A stretch of DNA of 64,000 bases, from NCBI RefSeq assembly GCF_003818115.1, contig NZ_RPOI01000021.1, forward strand, positions 1-64,000. Reading direction: 5' to 3'. Under the pieces are notes generated by a model, which searched no databases, was not told the DNA's origin, and was given only the letters and a program-made list of their open reading frames with translations. This document shows, piece by piece, positions 9,250 through 23,448 of the stretch; within the stretch, counting starts at the first letter, position 1; every line of letters starts with the position of its first letter. Origin of the DNA: Citrobacter youngae (GTDB taxonomy: Bacteria > Pseudomonadota > Gammaproteobacteria > Enterobacterales > Enterobacteriaceae). The position numbers were made by a program, and so were the translations under genes.

Positions 9250-9467
9250 GCACTCGTTGCGTAGTGATGGCGCAGGATTCTACCAGCTTGCGTGGCGTGA
9301 ATACAGCTTTTCGACGAGAAAAATTGCATTGGCGTGCCGGTGAAGGGCGTCAATTTGTTTCATAACAATGAAAACCATCCTCTTTCTGTTTCGTAGAAAC
9401 AATCGCCGGTTAACGTTGACCGCGGTACAGGGTATACTTTCACGATTTTCACTGTTTTGAGCCAGAC
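9250..9467 (+). pseudogene. Degenerate yaaY-like frame upstream of ribF
   Basis: Read in one frame from the CAC at 9250, the DNA encodes HSLRSDGAGFYQLA..., then TGA, then a second block ending RRLTLTAVQGILSRFSLF and TGA just before ribF. Both blocks match the small E. coli protein YaaY as I remember it. Here the frame has no ATG at its start and one internal TGA. Either yaaY is broken here, or it was never a real gene and the sequence is kept because it holds the ribF promoter. No other gene is seen in the 328 bp between rpsT and ribF. Confidence 0.5.
9410..9438 (+). promoter_or_regulatory. Putative ribF-ileS promoter
   Basis: TTAACG (9410-9415), a 17-bp spacer and TATACT (9433-9438) lie 30 bp before the ribF start codon. 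This is a good sigma-70 match for the leading promoter of the ribF-ileS-lspA-fkpB-ispH cluster. Confidence 0.7.
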
Positions 9468-10406
9468 ATGAAGCTGATACGAGGCATACATAATCTCAGT
9501 CAGGCCCCGCATGGGTGTGTGCTGACTATTGGTAATTTCGACGGCGTGCACCGTGGTCACCGTGCGTTGCTGCAGGGCTTACGGGAAGAAGGGCGCAAAC
9601 GCAATTTACCAGTAATGGTGATGATTTTTGAGCCGCAGCCGCTGGAACTGTTTGCGACGGACAAGTCACCTGCGCGCCTTACCCGCCTGCGGGAAAAACT
9701 GCGTTATCTGGCCGAATGCGGTGTGGACTACGTACTGTGCGTGCGTTTTGACCGACGTTTTGCCGCATTAACGGCGCAGACTTTTATCAGCGATCTGCTG
9801 GTTAAGCGCCTTGGTGTACAATTTCTTGCCGTTGGCGATGATTTCCGCTTTGGCGCTAGCCGTGCGGGTGATTTCTTGTTATTACAGGAAGCGGGCGCTG
9901 AGTATGGTTTTGATATCACCAGTACCCAAACCTTCTGTGAAGGCGGTGTGCGTATCAGCAGCACCGCAGTACGTCAGGCGCTGGCCGAAGATAACCTGCA
10001 ACTGGCCGAAAGCCTGCTTGGGCATCCTTTTACTATCTCAGGACGCGTCGTTCACGGTGATGAGTTAGGGCGCACCATCGGTTTTCCGACGGCAAACTTA
10101 CCGCTTCGTCGTCAGGTTTCTCCGGTGAAAGGTGTTTATGCGGTTGAAGTGATGGGACTGGGTGATAAACCTTTCCCCGGCGTTGCCAACATTGGCACCC
10201 GTCCGACGGTAGCAGGCGTACGCCAGCAGTTGGAAGTGCATCTACTGGACGTTGTAATGGACCTGTATGGTCGCCATATAGATGTAGTACTGCGTAAAAA
10301 AATACGCAGCGAACAGCGATTTGCCTCGCTGGATGAACTAAAAGCGCAGATTGCGCGTGATGAGTTGACTGCCCGTGAATTTTTTGGGCTAACAAAACCG
10401 GCTTAA
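9468..10406 (+). CDS. ribF: Bifunctional riboflavin kinase/FAD synthetase
   Basis: Converts riboflavin to FMN and then to FAD. It is 312 aa (E. coli 313). The N-terminal nucleotidyltransferase domain carries [12 protein letters not shown] and [11 protein letters not shown]. The C-terminal riboflavin kinase domain carries [11 protein letters not shown] and [13 protein letters not shown]. ileS follows 37 bp downstream and probably shares transcripts with it; internal promoters are known for ileS in E. coli. Confidence 0.98.
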   Translation: MKLIRGIHNLSQAPHGCVLTIGNFDGVHRGHRALLQGLREEGRKRNLPVMVMIFEPQPLELFATDKSPARLTRLREKLRYLAECGVDYVLCVRFDRRFAALTAQTFISDLLVKRLGVQFLAVGDDFRFGASRAGDFLLLQEAGAEYGFDITSTQTFCEGGVRISSTAVRQALAEDNLQLAESLLGHPFTISGRVVHGDELGRTIGFPTANLPLRRQVSPVKGVYAVEVMGLGDKPFPGVANIGTRPTVAGVRQQLEVHLLDVVMDLYGRHIDVVLRKKIRSEQRFASLDELKAQIARDELTAREFFGLTKPA

Positions 10407-10443
10407 TGCCTATACGAGTTTTAAATACGGAACCGAGAATCTG

Positions 10444-13260
10444 ATGAGTGACTATAAATCAACCCTGAATTTGCCGGAAACAGGGTTCCCGATGCGCGGC
10501 GATCTCGCCAAGCGCGAACCGGGAATGCTGGCGCGTTGGACTGATGATGACCTGTACGGCATCATTCGTGCGGCCAAAAAAGGCAAAAAAACCTTCATTC
10601 TGCATGATGGCCCTCCTTATGCGAATGGCAGCATTCATATTGGTCACTCGGTTAACAAGATTCTGAAAGACATTATCGTGAAGTCCAAAGGACTCACGGG
10701 CTATGACTCGCCGTACGTTCCGGGCTGGGACTGCCACGGTCTGCCAATCGAGCTGAAAGTAGAGCAGGAATACGGCAAGCCGGGCGAGAAGTTCACCGCT
10801 GCTGAGTTCCGCGCCAAGTGCCGTGAATACGCAGCGACCCAGGTTGATGGTCAGCGTAAAGACTTTATCCGTCTTGGCGTACTGGGCGACTGGTCGCATC
10901 CGTACCTGACCATGGACTTCAAAACTGAAGCCAACATCATTCGTGCGCTGGGTAAAATCATCGGCAACGGTCACCTGCACAAAGGTGCGAAGCCGGTGCA
11001 CTGGTGCGTTGACTGCCGTTCCGCGCTGGCGGAAGCGGAAGTTGAGTATTATGACAAAACCTCCCCGTCCATCGACGTGGCGTTCCACGCTGCCGATCAG
11101 GATGCGGTGAAAGCGAAATTTGGCGTTTCTGACGTCAACGGCCCGATCTCTCTGGTTATCTGGACCACTACCCCGTGGACGTTACCGGCGAACCGCGCAA
11201 TCTCTCTGGCACCTGATTTTGACTATGCGCTGGTGCAGATTGACGGCCAGGCTGTGATTCTGGCTAAAGATCTGGTTGAAAGCGTCATGCAGCGTATTGG
11301 CGCGGCTGAATACACCATTCTCGGCACCGTGAAAGGCGCTGAGCTGGAGCTGCTGCGCTTTACCCATCCGTTTATGGGCTTTGACGTGCCGGCTATCCTT
11401 GGCGATCACGTGACGCTGGACGCGGGTACCGGTGCGGTCCATACCGCTGGCGGTCACGGTCCTGACGACTACGTCATCAGCCAGAAATACGGTCTGGAAA
11501 TCGCTAACCCGGTTGGCCCGGACGGCGCATACCTGGCGGGTACCTATCCGGATCTGGATGGTGTGAACGTCTTTAAAGCCAACGACAAAATCGTTGCGCT
11601 GCTGAGCGAAAAAGGCGCGCTGCTGCACGTTGAGAAGATGCAGCATAGCTACCCATGCTGCTGGCGTCACAAGTCACCGATCATCTTCCGTGCGACCCCG
11701 CAGTGGTTCGTCAGCATGGATCAGAAAGGCCTGCGCGCGCAGTCGCTGAAAGAGATCAAAGGCGTACAGTGGATCCCGGACTGGGGCCAGGCGCGTATTG
11801 AATCGATGGTTGCCAACCGTCCTGACTGGTGTATCTCCCGTCAGCGTACGTGGGGTGTGCCGATGTCTCTGTTTGTTCACAAAGACACCGAAGAGCTGCA
11901 TCCGCGCGCTATCGAACTGATGGAAGAAGTGGCTAAACGCGTTGAAGTTGACGGCATCCAGGCGTGGTGGGATCTCGATCCGAAAGATATCCTCGGCGAC
12001 GAAGCTGACCAGTATGTCAAAGTCCCGGATACGCTGGACGTGTGGTTCGACTCCGGTTCAACCCACTCATCCGTCGTGGATGTGCGTCCTGAGTTTGCGG
12101 GCCATGCGGCAGATATGTATCTGGAAGGTTCTGACCAGCACCGTGGCTGGTTCATGTCCTCCTTGATGATCTCCACCGCCATGAAAGGCAAAGCACCTTA
12201 TCGCCAGGTACTGACCCACGGTTTCACCGTTGATGGTCAGGGCCGTAAGATGTCCAAATCTATCGGTAACACCGTTTCTCCGCAGGACGTGATGAACAAA
12301 CTGGGCGCGGATATTCTGCGTCTGTGGGTTGCTTCTACCGACTATACTGGCGAAATGGCTGTTTCTGACGAAATCCTGAAACGTGCTGCCGACAGCTATC
12401 GTCGTATCCGTAACACCGCGCGCTTCCTGCTGGCGAACCTGAACGGGTTCGATCCGGTTAAAGACATGGTGAAACCGGAAGATATGGTGGTGCTGGACAG
12501 GTGGGCGGTAGGTTGTGCGCAAGCGGCGCAGGACGAAATCCTGAAAGCCTATGAAGCTTATGACTTCCACGAAGTGGTACAGCGCCTGATGCGCTTCTGC
12601 TCCGTAGAAATGGGTTCGTTCTACCTCGACATCATCAAAGACCGTCAGTACACCGCGAAAGCGGACAGCGTGGCGCGTCGTAGCTGCCAGACTGCTCTGT
12701 TCCATATTGCAGAAGCGCTGGTTCGTTGGATGGCGCCGATCATGTCCTTCACCGCAGATGAAATCTGGGGCTACCTGCCAGGCGATCGTGAGAAGTACGT
12801 CTTTACCGGTGAATGGTACGAAGGTCTGTTTGGCTTAGGCGAAACCGAAGCGATGAACGATGCCTACTGGGACGAGCTGCTGAAAGTGCGCGGCGAAGTG
12901 AACAAGGTTATCGAGCAGGCGCGTGCGGATAAGAAAGTCGGCGGTTCTCTGGAAGCGGCAGTGACCCTGTACGCTGAACCTGAGCTGGCGGCGAAACTGA
13001 CCGCGCTGGGCGAAGAGTTGCGCTTTGTTCTGCTGACCTCCGGCGCGACGGTTGCAGATTTTGCAGCGGCTCCAGCTGATGCTCAGCAGAGCGAACTGCT
13101 CAAAGGTCTGAAAATTGTACTGAGCAAAGCCGAAGGTGATAAATGTCCGCGCTGCTGGCATTACACTACCGACGTCGGCCAGGTGGCGGAACATGCAGAT
13201 ATCTGCGGACGCTGTGTCAGCAACATCGCCGGTGATGGCGAACAACGTAAGTTTGCCTGA
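10444..13260 (+). CDS. ileS: Isoleucyl-tRNA synthetase
   Basis: Class Ia synthetase charging tRNA-Ile, with an editing domain that removes misactivated valine. It is 938 aa, the E. coli length. The HIGH signature is in [10 protein letters not shown] (about 65) and the KMSKS signature in [10 protein letters not shown] (about 600). The CP1 editing region includes [14 protein letters not shown]. The C-terminal zinc-binding domain shows CPRCWH and CGRC. The stop codon overlaps the lspA start by one base, implying translational coupling. Confidence 0.98.
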   Translation: MSDYKSTLNLPETGFPMRGDLAKREPGMLARWTDDDLYGIIRAAKKGKKTFILHDGPPYANGSIHIGHSVNKILKDIIVKSKGLTGYDSPYVPGWDCHGLPIELKVEQEYGKPGEKFTAAEFRAKCREYAATQVDGQRKDFIRLGVLGDWSHPYLTMDFKTEANIIRALGKIIGNGHLHKGAKPVHWCVDCRSALAEAEVEYYDKTSPSIDVAFHAADQDAVKAKFGVSDVNGPISLVIWTTTPWTLPANRAISLAPDFDYALVQIDGQAVILAKDLVESVMQRIGAAEYTILGTVKGAELELLRFTHPFMGFDVPAILGDHVTLDAGTGAVHTAGGHGPDDYVISQKYGLEIANPVGPDGAYLAGTYPDLDGVNVFKANDKIVALLSEKGALLHVEKMQHSYPCCWRHKSPIIFRATPQWFVSMDQKGLRAQSLKEIKGVQWIPDWGQARIESMVANRPDWCISRQRTWGVPMSLFVHKDTEELHPRAIELMEEVAKRVEVDGIQAWWDLDPKDILGDEADQYVKVPDTLDVWFDSGSTHSSVVDVRPEFAGHAADMYLEGSDQHRGWFMSSLMISTAMKGKAPYRQVLTHGFTVDGQGRKMSKSIGNTVSPQDVMNKLGADILRLWVASTDYTGEMAVSDEILKRAADSYRRIRNTARFLLANLNGFDPVKDMVKPEDMVVLDRWAVGCAQAAQDEILKAYEAYDFHEVVQRLMRFCSVEMGSFYLDIIKDRQYTAKADSVARRSCQTALFHIAEALVRWMAPIMSFTADEIWGYLPGDREKYVFTGEWYEGLFGLGETEAMNDAYWDELLKVRGEVNKVIEQARADKKVGGSLEAAVTLYAEPELAAKLTALGEELRFVLLTSGATVADFAAAPADAQQSELLKGLKIVLSKAEGDKCPRCWHYTTDVGQVAEHADICGRCVSNIAGDGEQRKFA

Positions 13261-13757
13261 TGAGTAAGCCTCTTTGTTCAACAGGACTACGCTGGCTGTG
13301 GCTGGTGGTAGTCGTGCTGATTATCGATTTAGGCAGCAAATACCTGATCCTCCAGAACTTTGCTCTGGGGGATACGGTGTCGCTGTTTCCGTCGCTTAAT
13401 CTGCACTACGCGCGTAACTATGGTGCGGCGTTTAGCTTCTTAGCCGACAGCGGCGGCTGGCAACGTTGGTTCTTTGCCGGTATCGCCATCGGTATTTGCG
13501 TCATCCTGATGGTGATGATGTATCGCTCGAAGGCGACGCAGAAGCTGAATAACATCGCGTATGCGTTAATCATTGGCGGCGCGCTGGGCAACCTGTTCGA
13601 TCGCCTGTGGCACGGCTTCGTAGTTGATATGATTGACTTTTACGTCGGCGACTGGCATTTCGCGACCTTCAATCTGGCCGATACAGCTATCTGTATCGGG
13701 GCGGCATTGATTGTTCTCGAAGGCTTCCTGCCGTCGAAAGAGAAAAAAGCCGCATAA
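13260..13757 (+). CDS. lspA: Prolipoprotein signal peptidase II
   Basis: Inner-membrane aspartyl protease that removes signal peptides from diacylglyceryl-modified prolipoproteins (globomycin target). It is 165 aa with four hydrophobic segments. The two catalytic aspartates lie in [11 protein letters not shown] and [11 protein letters not shown]; the motif NYGAAFSF is also conserved. The ATG overlaps the last base of ileS (TGATG). Confidence 0.97.
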   Translation: MSKPLCSTGLRWLWLVVVVLIIDLGSKYLILQNFALGDTVSLFPSLNLHYARNYGAAFSFLADSGGWQRWFFAGIAIGICVILMVMMYRSKATQKLNNIAYALIIGGALGNLFDRLWHGFVVDMIDFYVGDWHFATFNLADTAICIGAALIVLEGFLPSKEKKAA

Positions 13758-13762
13758 AAAAA

Positions 13763-13840
13763 TGCCGGATGGCGCTATGCTAATCCGGCCTACAATTTAC
13801 TGCGATCCTTGTAGGCCCGGTAAGCGTAGCGCCACCGGGC
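13763..13840. repeat. REP/BIME pair between lspA and fkpB
   Basis: Two REP-like palindromes lie here: TGCCGGAT...ATCCGGCCTACAA (13763-13795) and GTAGGCCCGGTAAGCG...GCCACCGGGC (13811-13840). They are in the paired arrangement typical of enterobacterial BIMEs and could form RNA stems that separate the expression of ileS-lspA from fkpB-ispH. Confidence 0.85.
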
Positions 13841-13874
13841 AGACAGGCGGCAGCAATTTTAAAGAGCAACCTGC

Positions 13875-14324
13875 ATGTCTAAATCAGTACAGAGTAACAG
13901 TGCGGTGCTGGTGCACTTCACCCTTAAGCTCGACGATGGCTCCACCGCAGAGTCAACCCGCAATAACGGCAAGCCTGCGCTGTTTCGCCTGGGCGACGGT
14001 TCTCTGTCTGAAGGACTGGAGCAACACCTGCTGGGGCTAAAAGAAGGCGATAAAACCACCTTTGCTCTGGAGCCGGATGCCGCCTTTGGCGTATCAAGTC
14101 CGGACTTAATTCAGTATTTCTCGCGTCGGGAATTTATGGACGCGGGCGAGCCAGAAATTGGCGCTATCATGCTCTTTACCGCAATGGACGGCAGTGAGAT
14201 GCCAGGTGTTATCCGCGAAATCAACGGTGACTCGATCACGGTTGATTTCAACCATCCGCTGGCCGGGCATACCGTTCATTTTGATATTGAAGTGCTGGAA
14301 GTCGAACCGGCACTGGAGGCGTAA
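13875..14324 (+). CDS. fkpB: FKBP-type peptidyl-prolyl isomerase (SlpA)
   Basis: Cytoplasmic FKBP-type prolyl isomerase and chaperone of the SlpA/SlyD class. It is 149 aa, as in E. coli. The FKBP core is split by an inserted-flap domain: ...[15 protein letters not shown], then a central insert around [17 protein letters not shown], and the core closing at [18 protein letters not shown]. ispH starts two bases after its stop, so the two are tightly coupled. Confidence 0.95.
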   Translation: MSKSVQSNSAVLVHFTLKLDDGSTAESTRNNGKPALFRLGDGSLSEGLEQHLLGLKEGDKTTFALEPDAAFGVSSPDLIQYFSRREFMDAGEPEIGAIMLFTAMDGSEMPGVIREINGDSITVDFNHPLAGHTVHFDIEVLEVEPALEA

Positions 14325-14325
14325 A

Positions 14326-15276
14326 ATGCAGATCCTGTTGGCCAACCCGCGCGGTTTTTGCGCTGGCGTAGACCGCGCTATCAGCATTGTCGAAAACGCG
14401 CTGGCTATTTACGGCGCGCCGATTTATGTCCGTCATGAAGTGGTACATAACCGTTATGTGGTGGATAGCCTGCGTGAGCGCGGGGCTATTTTTATCGAGC
14501 AAATCAGTGAAGTGCCGGACGGTGCGATCCTGATCTTCTCTGCCCACGGCGTGTCTCAGGCGGTGCGTAACGAAGCCAAAGGCCGCGACCTCACGGTTTT
14601 TGATGCAACCTGCCCGCTGGTGACCAAAGTACATATGGAAGTTGCCCGCGCCAGCCGTCGTGGCGAAGAATCCATTTTGATTGGTCACGCTGGACACCCG
14701 GAAGTTGAAGGCACGATGGGCCAGTACAGCAACCCGCAAGGCGGAATGTATCTGGTTGAATCACCAAATGATGTGCTGAAACTGAATGTGAAAAATGAAG
14801 GAAAATTATCTTTCATGACGCAGACCACGCTCTCCGTTGACGATACTTCTGACGTTATTGATGCTTTGCGTCAACGCTTCCCGAAAATTGTCGGACCGCG
14901 CAAAGACGATATCTGTTATGCCACCACCAACCGTCAGGAAGCGGTTCGCGCGCTGGCGGAACAGGCTGATGTTGTGCTGGTGGTCGGCTCGAAGAACTCC
15001 TCTAACTCCAACCGTCTGGCTGAACTGGCACAGCGAATGGGGAAAGCGGCGTATTTGATTGACGATGCGACCGACATCCAGGAAGCGTGGGTGAAAGAGG
15101 CGAAGTGCGTAGGCGTGACGGCCGGAGCCTCGGCGCCGGATATCCTGGTGCAAAACGTGATTGCTCGCCTGCAGGAGCTTGGCGGTGGGGAAGCTATTCC
15201 GCTGGAAGGCCGCGAAGAGAACATCGTTTTCGAAGTGCCGAAAGAGCTGCGTGTGGATGTTCGTGAAGTAGAGTAA
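14326..15276 (+). CDS. ispH: HMBPP reductase (last step of the MEP pathway)
   Basis: Fe-S enzyme reducing 4-hydroxy-3-methylbut-2-enyl diphosphate to IPP and DMAPP. It is 316 aa from ATG 14326, matching E. coli. The three cluster cysteines are Cys12 ([10 protein letters not shown]), the Cys of DATCPLVTK and the Cys of CYATTNRQ. Longer upstream frames simply run through fkpB and are not needed. It is last in the ribF cluster, followed by a strong terminator. Confidence 0.98.
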   Translation: MQILLANPRGFCAGVDRAISIVENALAIYGAPIYVRHEVVHNRYVVDSLRERGAIFIEQISEVPDGAILIFSAHGVSQAVRNEAKGRDLTVFDATCPLVTKVHMEVARASRRGEESILIGHAGHPEVEGTMGQYSNPQGGMYLVESPNDVLKLNVKNEGKLSFMTQTTLSVDDTSDVIDALRQRFPKIVGPRKDDICYATTNRQEAVRALAEQADVVLVVGSKNSSNSNRLAELAQRMGKAAYLIDDATDIQEAWVKEAKCVGVTAGASAPDILVQNVIARLQELGGGEAIPLEGREENIVFEVPKELRVDVREVE

Positions 15277-15303
15277 GTCTTTCCGGTTACGATTATGAGA
15301 AGA

Positions 15304-15331
15304 TGCCAGACTTAACGTCTGGCATTTTTTT
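15304..15331 (+). terminator. ispH intrinsic terminator
   Basis: TGCCAGAC (15304-15311) and GTCTGGCA (15317-15324) form an 8-bp stem followed by seven Ts. The T-run reaches to within 12 bases of the rihC start, so rihC must have its own promoter or depend on readthrough. Confidence 0.92.
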
Positions 15332-15342
15332 ATGGAGAAACC

Positions 15343-16257
15343 ATGCGCTTACCGATCATTCTTGATACCGATCCCGGCATTGATGATGCCGCCGCCATTG
15401 CCGCCGCGCTGTTTGCCCCTGAGCTGGATCTGCAACTGATGACCACGGTAGCAGGCAATGTGTCGGTGGAAAAAACCACCCGTAATGCGTTGCAACTGCT
15501 GCACTTCTGGAATGCGGATGTTCCACTGGCGCAGGGAGCATCGATGCCGCTGGTGCGACCGCTGCGTGATGCCGCTTCCGTGCATGGTGAGTCCGGTATG
15601 GAAGGGTATGAATTTGTCGAACACGACCGACAGGCGATGGCAAAACCCGCCTTCCAGGCGATTCGCGATGCGCTGATGCATGCCTCACAGCCCGTGACGC
15701 TGGTGGCAATTGGCCCGCTGACCAACATTGCGCTGCTGCTGACCCATTATCCTGAATGCGTATTTAACATTAAGCGCCTGGTGATTATGGGGGGCTCTGC
15801 CGGGCGCGGGAACTTCACACCCAACGCCGAGTTTAATATTGCTATCGATCCCGAGGCTGCCGCGAAAGTCTTCCAGAGCGGGCTGGAGATTGTAATGTGC
15901 GGGCTGGACGTGACCAACCAGGCGATGCTTGCGCCGGAGTATCTGGCGACGTTACCTCAGCTTAACCAGACGGGAAAAATGCTGCATGCGCTGTTCAGTC
16001 ACTACCGTAGCGGTAGCATGAATACGGGGCTGCGAATGCACGATCTCTGTGCGATTGCCTGGCTGGTGCGCCCGGATCTCTTTACGCTCAAGCCCTGTTT
16101 TGTCGCCGTTGAAACGCAGGGGGAATATACCTCTGGCACAACGGTAGTAGATATCGAAGGGCGGCTGGGGCAACCCGCTAATGCCCAGGTGGCACTGGGG
16201 CTGAATGTCGAGGGGTTCCAGCAGTGGGTGGCGCACGTTCTGGCACTGGCCCCCTGA
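15343..16257 (+). CDS. rihC: Non-specific ribonucleoside hydrolase
   Basis: Hydrolyses purine and pyrimidine ribonucleosides to base and ribose. It is 304 aa, the E. coli RihC length. The calcium-binding DTDPGIDDA motif is at residues about 8-16. Other family signatures are [38 protein letters not shown] and the late [14 protein letters not shown] precedes the ATG by eight bases. Confidence 0.96.
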   Translation: MRLPIILDTDPGIDDAAAIAAALFAPELDLQLMTTVAGNVSVEKTTRNALQLLHFWNADVPLAQGASMPLVRPLRDAASVHGESGMEGYEFVEHDRQAMAKPAFQAIRDALMHASQPVTLVAIGPLTNIALLLTHYPECVFNIKRLVIMGGSAGRGNFTPNAEFNIAIDPEAAAKVFQSGLEIVMCGLDVTNQAMLAPEYLATLPQLNQTGKMLHALFSHYRSGSMNTGLRMHDLCAIAWLVRPDLFTLKPCFVAVETQGEYTSGTTVVDIEGRLGQPANAQVALGLNVEGFQQWVAHVLALAP

Positions 16258-16277
16258 TTTCCGCGTTATATAACGAT

Positions 16278-16311
16278 ATGACGCTGCTTATTCCGTGGCG
16301 TCATGCCTTTT
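16278..16311 (+). terminator. Possible rihC terminator
   Basis: ATGACGC (16278-16284) and GCGTCAT (16298-16304) form a 7-bp stem with a 13-base loop, followed by GCCTTTT. The T-run is short, so termination may be partial. Confidence 0.5.
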
Positions 16312-16415
16312 ACTGATATCTTTCCCTGTTTATCATTAAATTCTAATTATCGACGTTTTCGGCTGGCGGCGCAGCGATACGCTGGTTAATCTGAAAACGA
16401 TTTACGTAAAATTAA

Positions 16416-17252
<837 letters not shown>

Positions 17253-17413
17253 GGTTTTTTACCCTTCATGATGTGGTTATTGTAGTCATAATTATTTGAT
17301 TACATGGGGCAATATTTTATTGCCCTTTATTTTATCTATTTCAAGTTTATTTTGAATTGAATGTCTTATTTTTATAAGTTTTATTGTCTTTTTGTGTTGG
17401 TTAAATGTAAATT

Positions 17414-17429
17414 TTGACCATTTGGTCTA
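17414..17429. promoter_or_regulatory. RutR operator
   Basis: TTGACCATTTGGTCTA is a near-perfect match to the RutR palindrome TTGACCAnnTGGTCAA. RutR senses uracil/thymine and regulates carAB and the rut operon in E. coli. Confidence 0.8.
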
Positions 17430-17470
17430 CTTTTTGTATCTTGTTTCTGAGATTTAATACTCTTCCTGCC

Positions 17471-17486
17471 CCGCAAGCGTTTTCCA
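17471..17486. promoter_or_regulatory. PurR-like box
   Basis: CCGCAAGCGTTTTCCA resembles the PurR consensus ACGCAAACGTTTTCNT and lies upstream of P1, the position expected for purine control of carAB. Confidence 0.6.
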
Positions 17487-17571
17487 CTCTAAGTTAGTTG
17501 ATCTTTTTGATGCCTGGAGGCGGGTTAATTCGTCAATGGCGCAAAATAATAATAAAAAATGTCCTTTTGGG

Positions 17572-17600
17572 TAGACTTTTACGTGGGCTATCTCTAGAAT
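17572..17600 (+). promoter_or_regulatory. carAB promoter P1 (pyrimidine-regulated)
   Basis: TAGACT (17572-17577), a 17-bp spacer and TAGAAT (17595-17600). The order and sequence fit the upstream E. coli P1 promoter, which responds to pyrimidines. Confidence 0.75.
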
Positions 17601-17640
17601 GCCGCCGTTTGCCAGAAATCCATAGGTAAGCAAATTTGCA

Positions 17641-17669
17641 TTGATTCATGATGTGTTAATGAATTAATA
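17641..17669 (+). promoter_or_regulatory. Putative carAB promoter P2
   Basis: TTGATT (17641-17646), a 17-bp spacer and TTAATA (17664-17669). The -10 lies inside the first ARG box, consistent with arginine repression of P2 known from E. coli. Confidence 0.55.
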
Positions 17670-17697
17670 TGCAAATAAAGTGAGTGAATATTCTCTG
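17658..17697. promoter_or_regulatory. Paired ARG boxes (ArgR)
   Basis: Two imperfect 18-bp ARG boxes, one centred on TGAATTAATATGCA and one on TGAGTGAATATTCTC, separated by about three bases. Paired boxes with this short gap are the usual target of the ArgR hexamer. Confidence 0.75.
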
Positions 17698-17706
17698 GAG
17701 GGTGTT

Positions 17707-18855
17707 TTGATTAAGTCAGCGCTATTGGTTCTGGAAGACGGAACCCAGTTTCACGGTCGGGCCATAGGGGCAACAGGTTCGGCGGTTGGGGAAGTCGTTT
17801 TCAATACTTCAATGACCGGTTATCAAGAAATCCTCACTGATCCTTCCTATTCCCGCCAAATCGTCACTCTTACTTATCCTCATATCGGTAATGTCGGCAC
17901 CAATGAAGCCGATGCTGAATCTTCTCAGGTACATGCGCAAGGTCTGGTCATCCGTGACCTGCCGCTGATTGCCAGCAACTTCCGCGATACCGAAGACCTC
18001 TCTTCTTATCTGAAGCGCCATAACATTGTGGCGATTGCCGATATTGATACCCGTAAGCTGACGCGTTTGCTGCGTGAAAAGGGCGCACAAAACGGCTGCA
18101 TCATCGCGGGCGATAATCCGGATGCCGCGCTGGCGCTGGAAAAAGCGAAAGCGTTCCCTGGCCTCAACGGTATGGATCTGGCGAAAGAAGTCACCACTGC
18201 GGAGCCGTATAGCTGGACGCAAGGTAGCTGGACGCTGGCCGGTGACCTGCCGGAAGCCAAATCTACCGATGAACTGCCGTTCCACGTTGTGGCGTACGAT
18301 TTCGGCGCTAAACGTAACATTCTGCGTATGTTAGCGGACCGCGGCTGCCGCCTGACGGTTGTACCGGCGAAAACCTCAGCAGAAGACGTTCTGAAGATGA
18401 ATCCGGACGGTATCTTCCTGTCCAACGGCCCTGGCGACCCGGCGCCGTGCGACTACGCGATTACCGCGATTCAGAAATTCCTCGAAACCGATATTCCGGT
18501 ATTTGGTATCTGCCTCGGCCATCAACTGCTGGCGCTGGCGAGCGGTGCGAAGACCATTAAGATGAAGTTCGGCCACCACGGCGGCAACCATCCGGTAAAA
18601 GATATTGATAACAACACCGTGATGATCACCGCGCAGAACCACGGTTTTGCGGTCGATGAAGCGACGCTTCCGGCGAACCTGCGCGTGACGCATAAATCCC
18701 TGTTCGACCACACGCTGCAAGGCATTCATCGTACTGATAAGCCAGCCTTTAGCTTCCAGGGGCACCCGGAAGCGAGCCCCGGTCCGCACGATGCCGCACC
18801 GCTGTTCGACCACTTTATCGAGTTAATTGAGCAATACCGTCAGTCCGCGAAATAA
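17707..18855 (+). CDS. carA: Carbamoyl-phosphate synthase small subunit
   Basis: Glutaminase subunit that supplies ammonia to CarB for carbamoyl phosphate, used in arginine and pyrimidine synthesis. From the TTG at 17707 ([13 protein letters not shown]) it is 382 aa, the E. coli length. The UUG start is preceded by CTGGAGGG and is also the start known in E. coli. A GTG at 17680 is in frame but would add nine residues inside the ARG-box region. The catalytic triad residues are in FGICLGHQ (Cys) and GHPEASPGP (His, Glu). carB follows after 17 bp. Confidence 0.97.
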   Translation: MIKSALLVLEDGTQFHGRAIGATGSAVGEVVFNTSMTGYQEILTDPSYSRQIVTLTYPHIGNVGTNEADAESSQVHAQGLVIRDLPLIASNFRDTEDLSSYLKRHNIVAIADIDTRKLTRLLREKGAQNGCIIAGDNPDAALALEKAKAFPGLNGMDLAKEVTTAEPYSWTQGSWTLAGDLPEAKSTDELPFHVVAYDFGAKRNILRMLADRGCRLTVVPAKTSAEDVLKMNPDGIFLSNGPGDPAPCDYAITAIQKFLETDIPVFGICLGHQLLALASGAKTIKMKFGHHGGNHPVKDIDNNTVMITAQNHGFAVDEATLPANLRVTHKSLFDHTLQGIHRTDKPAFSFQGHPEASPGPHDAAPLFDHFIELIEQYRQSAK

Positions 18856-18872
18856 TCAGGAGTAAAAGAGCC

Positions 18873-22100
<3,228 letters not shown>

Positions 22101-22151
22101 AAAATAGGTTCGGTGATAATTGTGTTAACCTGACCTGCAATATAATCTTGA

Positions 22152-22178
22152 AAGGGTTTCTGTAAAGAAACCCTTTTT
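22152..22178 (+). terminator. carAB intrinsic terminator
   Basis: AAGGGTTTC (22152-22160) pairs with GAAACCCTT (22167-22175), followed by Ts, about 50 bp after the carB stop. Confidence 0.92.
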
Positions 22179-22373
22179 TAAATTCGCGTAAGGTCATTCC
22201 TGGCCAAATGCACTTTCATAACCACATTTTCAATGTAATAAGCACGATATAGCTCACACTAATCAACATTCAAGTCGCATACTATCCTTTATATCCACAA
22301 TTTTAATATGGCTTAGTTTTTATTAATTTGGACAGGCCGTAGCCAGATTTTTAATTTGTGAAATGGTGTGCTT

Positions 22374-22769
22374 ATGTGTGAAAAATATGTTGAAAGACCG
22401 CTTTATTTGTTAATTGCTGACTGGATGATGGCTGAGGATCGTTGGATCACCGCAAAGGAAATTTCCCGCCATTTTGATATTGAGCACTGCAAAGCAATTA
22501 ATACTCTCTCTTATATTCTGTCGGAAGTGGGAGAAATTGTTTGTGAAGTTAAGATGATCCCTAATCAGATTGCAGGCCGGGGCTGCCAGTGCCAGCGTCT
22601 GGTAAAAGTCATCAGTATTGATTCTCATCTCTACAACCGATTGAGCCACAATTTGCAGGAAAAAAAGGTGAGTGTGGCGAAAACGCCGCGGCTGTCTGCC
22701 GTTCCCCCAACAGAGCTCAACCGTGAGCAGAAATGGCAGATGATGCTCTCCAAGAGTATGCGTCGCTAA
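22374..22769 (+). CDS. caiF: Transcriptional activator CaiF
   Basis: Activates caiTABCDE and fixABCX under anaerobic conditions in the presence of carnitine. It is 131 aa from ATG 22374 (MCEKYVERPLYLL), identical in length to E. coli CaiF; the GTG six bases upstream is not needed. The N-terminal helix-turn-helix lies around ITAKEISRHFDIEHCKAINTLSYIL. The C-terminus LNREQKWQMMLSKSMRR is strongly conserved. It converges with caiE across a REP element. The ribosome site is weak (GGTGTG). The 195 bp between the car terminator and caiF are AT-rich and probably hold its CRP/FNR-dependent promoter. Confidence 0.95.
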   Translation: MCEKYVERPLYLLIADWMMAEDRWITAKEISRHFDIEHCKAINTLSYILSEVGEIVCEVKMIPNQIAGRGCQCQRLVKVISIDSHLYNRLSHNLQEKKVSVAKTPRLSAVPPTELNREQKWQMMLSKSMRR

Positions 22770-22778
22770 TTGTCAGTT

Positions 22779-22842
22779 TGCCTGATGGCGTTATAAACGG
22801 TGGTTGACGCGTAGGCCGGATAAGCGTGAGCGCATCCGGCAT
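22779..22842. repeat. REP element between caiF and caiE
   Basis: A REP palindrome, GTAGGCCGGATAAGCG...GCATCCGGCAT (about 22811-22842), preceded by a degenerate half at GCCTGATGGCG (about 22780). It lies between convergent genes. Confidence 0.8.
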
Positions 22843-22845
22843 CAA

Positions 22846-23442
22846 TTACTGTGCTGATTTGGGTTTTACGTCCGTCGTGCCTTTCAGGCGCGGCCGGTGT
22901 TTTTCGACCCGCGTTAATGGCTGCGTCTCGTGTAGGCTTGTTTGGCAGCGGGTTGCAAGGTCCTGATACTCTTTGGTGTTTAACCGTTTCCAGTGCAGTT
23001 CCTGAACCGTGACTTCACGCAATACGCGAGCGGGTGAGCCCACCAGCATCTGCCTGGCCTCCCCCTGAAAGCCGGCTTTGACAAAGCTCATGGCGGCGAC
23101 AATGCTCTCTTCACCAATCACTGCGCCGTCCATAATGACGCTGTTCATGCCGATCAGCGCATCTCTGCCCACCACGCAACCGTGCAGGATTGCGCCATGG
23201 CCGATATGCCCATTCTCATGCACGATGGTGTCAGTGTCGCAATAACCGTGCATGATGCAGCCATCCTGCAAGTTAGAACCTGCCTCCAGAATCAGGCGAC
23301 CATAGTCACCGCGCAGTGAGGCATGTGGGCCGACGTAGACGCCAGCCCCCACGATCACATCACCAATCAACACGGCGCTGGGATGAACATACGCCTCTGG
23401 ATGTACTACCGGAATCAGGCCTTCAAAGGCGTAATAGCTCAT
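22846..23442 (-). CDS. caiE: Carnitine operon protein CaiE
   Basis: Last gene of caiTABCDE. In E. coli CaiE raises CaiB and CaiD activity, possibly through cofactor supply, but its reaction is not settled. It is 198 aa (E. coli 196). The left-handed beta-helix hexapeptide repeats are visible ([48 protein letters not shown]). The family is that of gamma-class carbonic anhydrase-like proteins such as PaaY. It lies six bases after caiD. Confidence 0.95.
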   Translation of the reverse strand: MSYYAFEGLIPVVHPEAYVHPSAVLIGDVIVGAGVYVGPHASLRGDYGRLILEAGSNLQDGCIMHGYCDTDTIVHENGHIGHGAILHGCVVGRDALIGMNSVIMDGAVIGEESIVAAMSFVKAGFQGEARQMLVGSPARVLREVTVQELHWKRLNTKEYQDLATRCQTSLHETQPLTRVEKHRPRLKGTTDVKPKSAQ

Positions 23443-23448
23443 CGGTTA

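Larger units (their letters stand above)
17253..17706 (+). promoter_or_regulatory. carAB control region
   Basis: 454 bp without a gene. It is AT-rich and carries, in order, a RutR-type palindrome, a PurR-like box, a promoter matching E. coli carP1, and a second promoter overlapping paired ARG boxes. The separate sites are listed below. E. coli carAB is known to be controlled by RutR, PurR, PepA, IHF and ArgR through this kind of region. I did not find a confident PepA or IHF site by eye. Confidence 0.8.
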
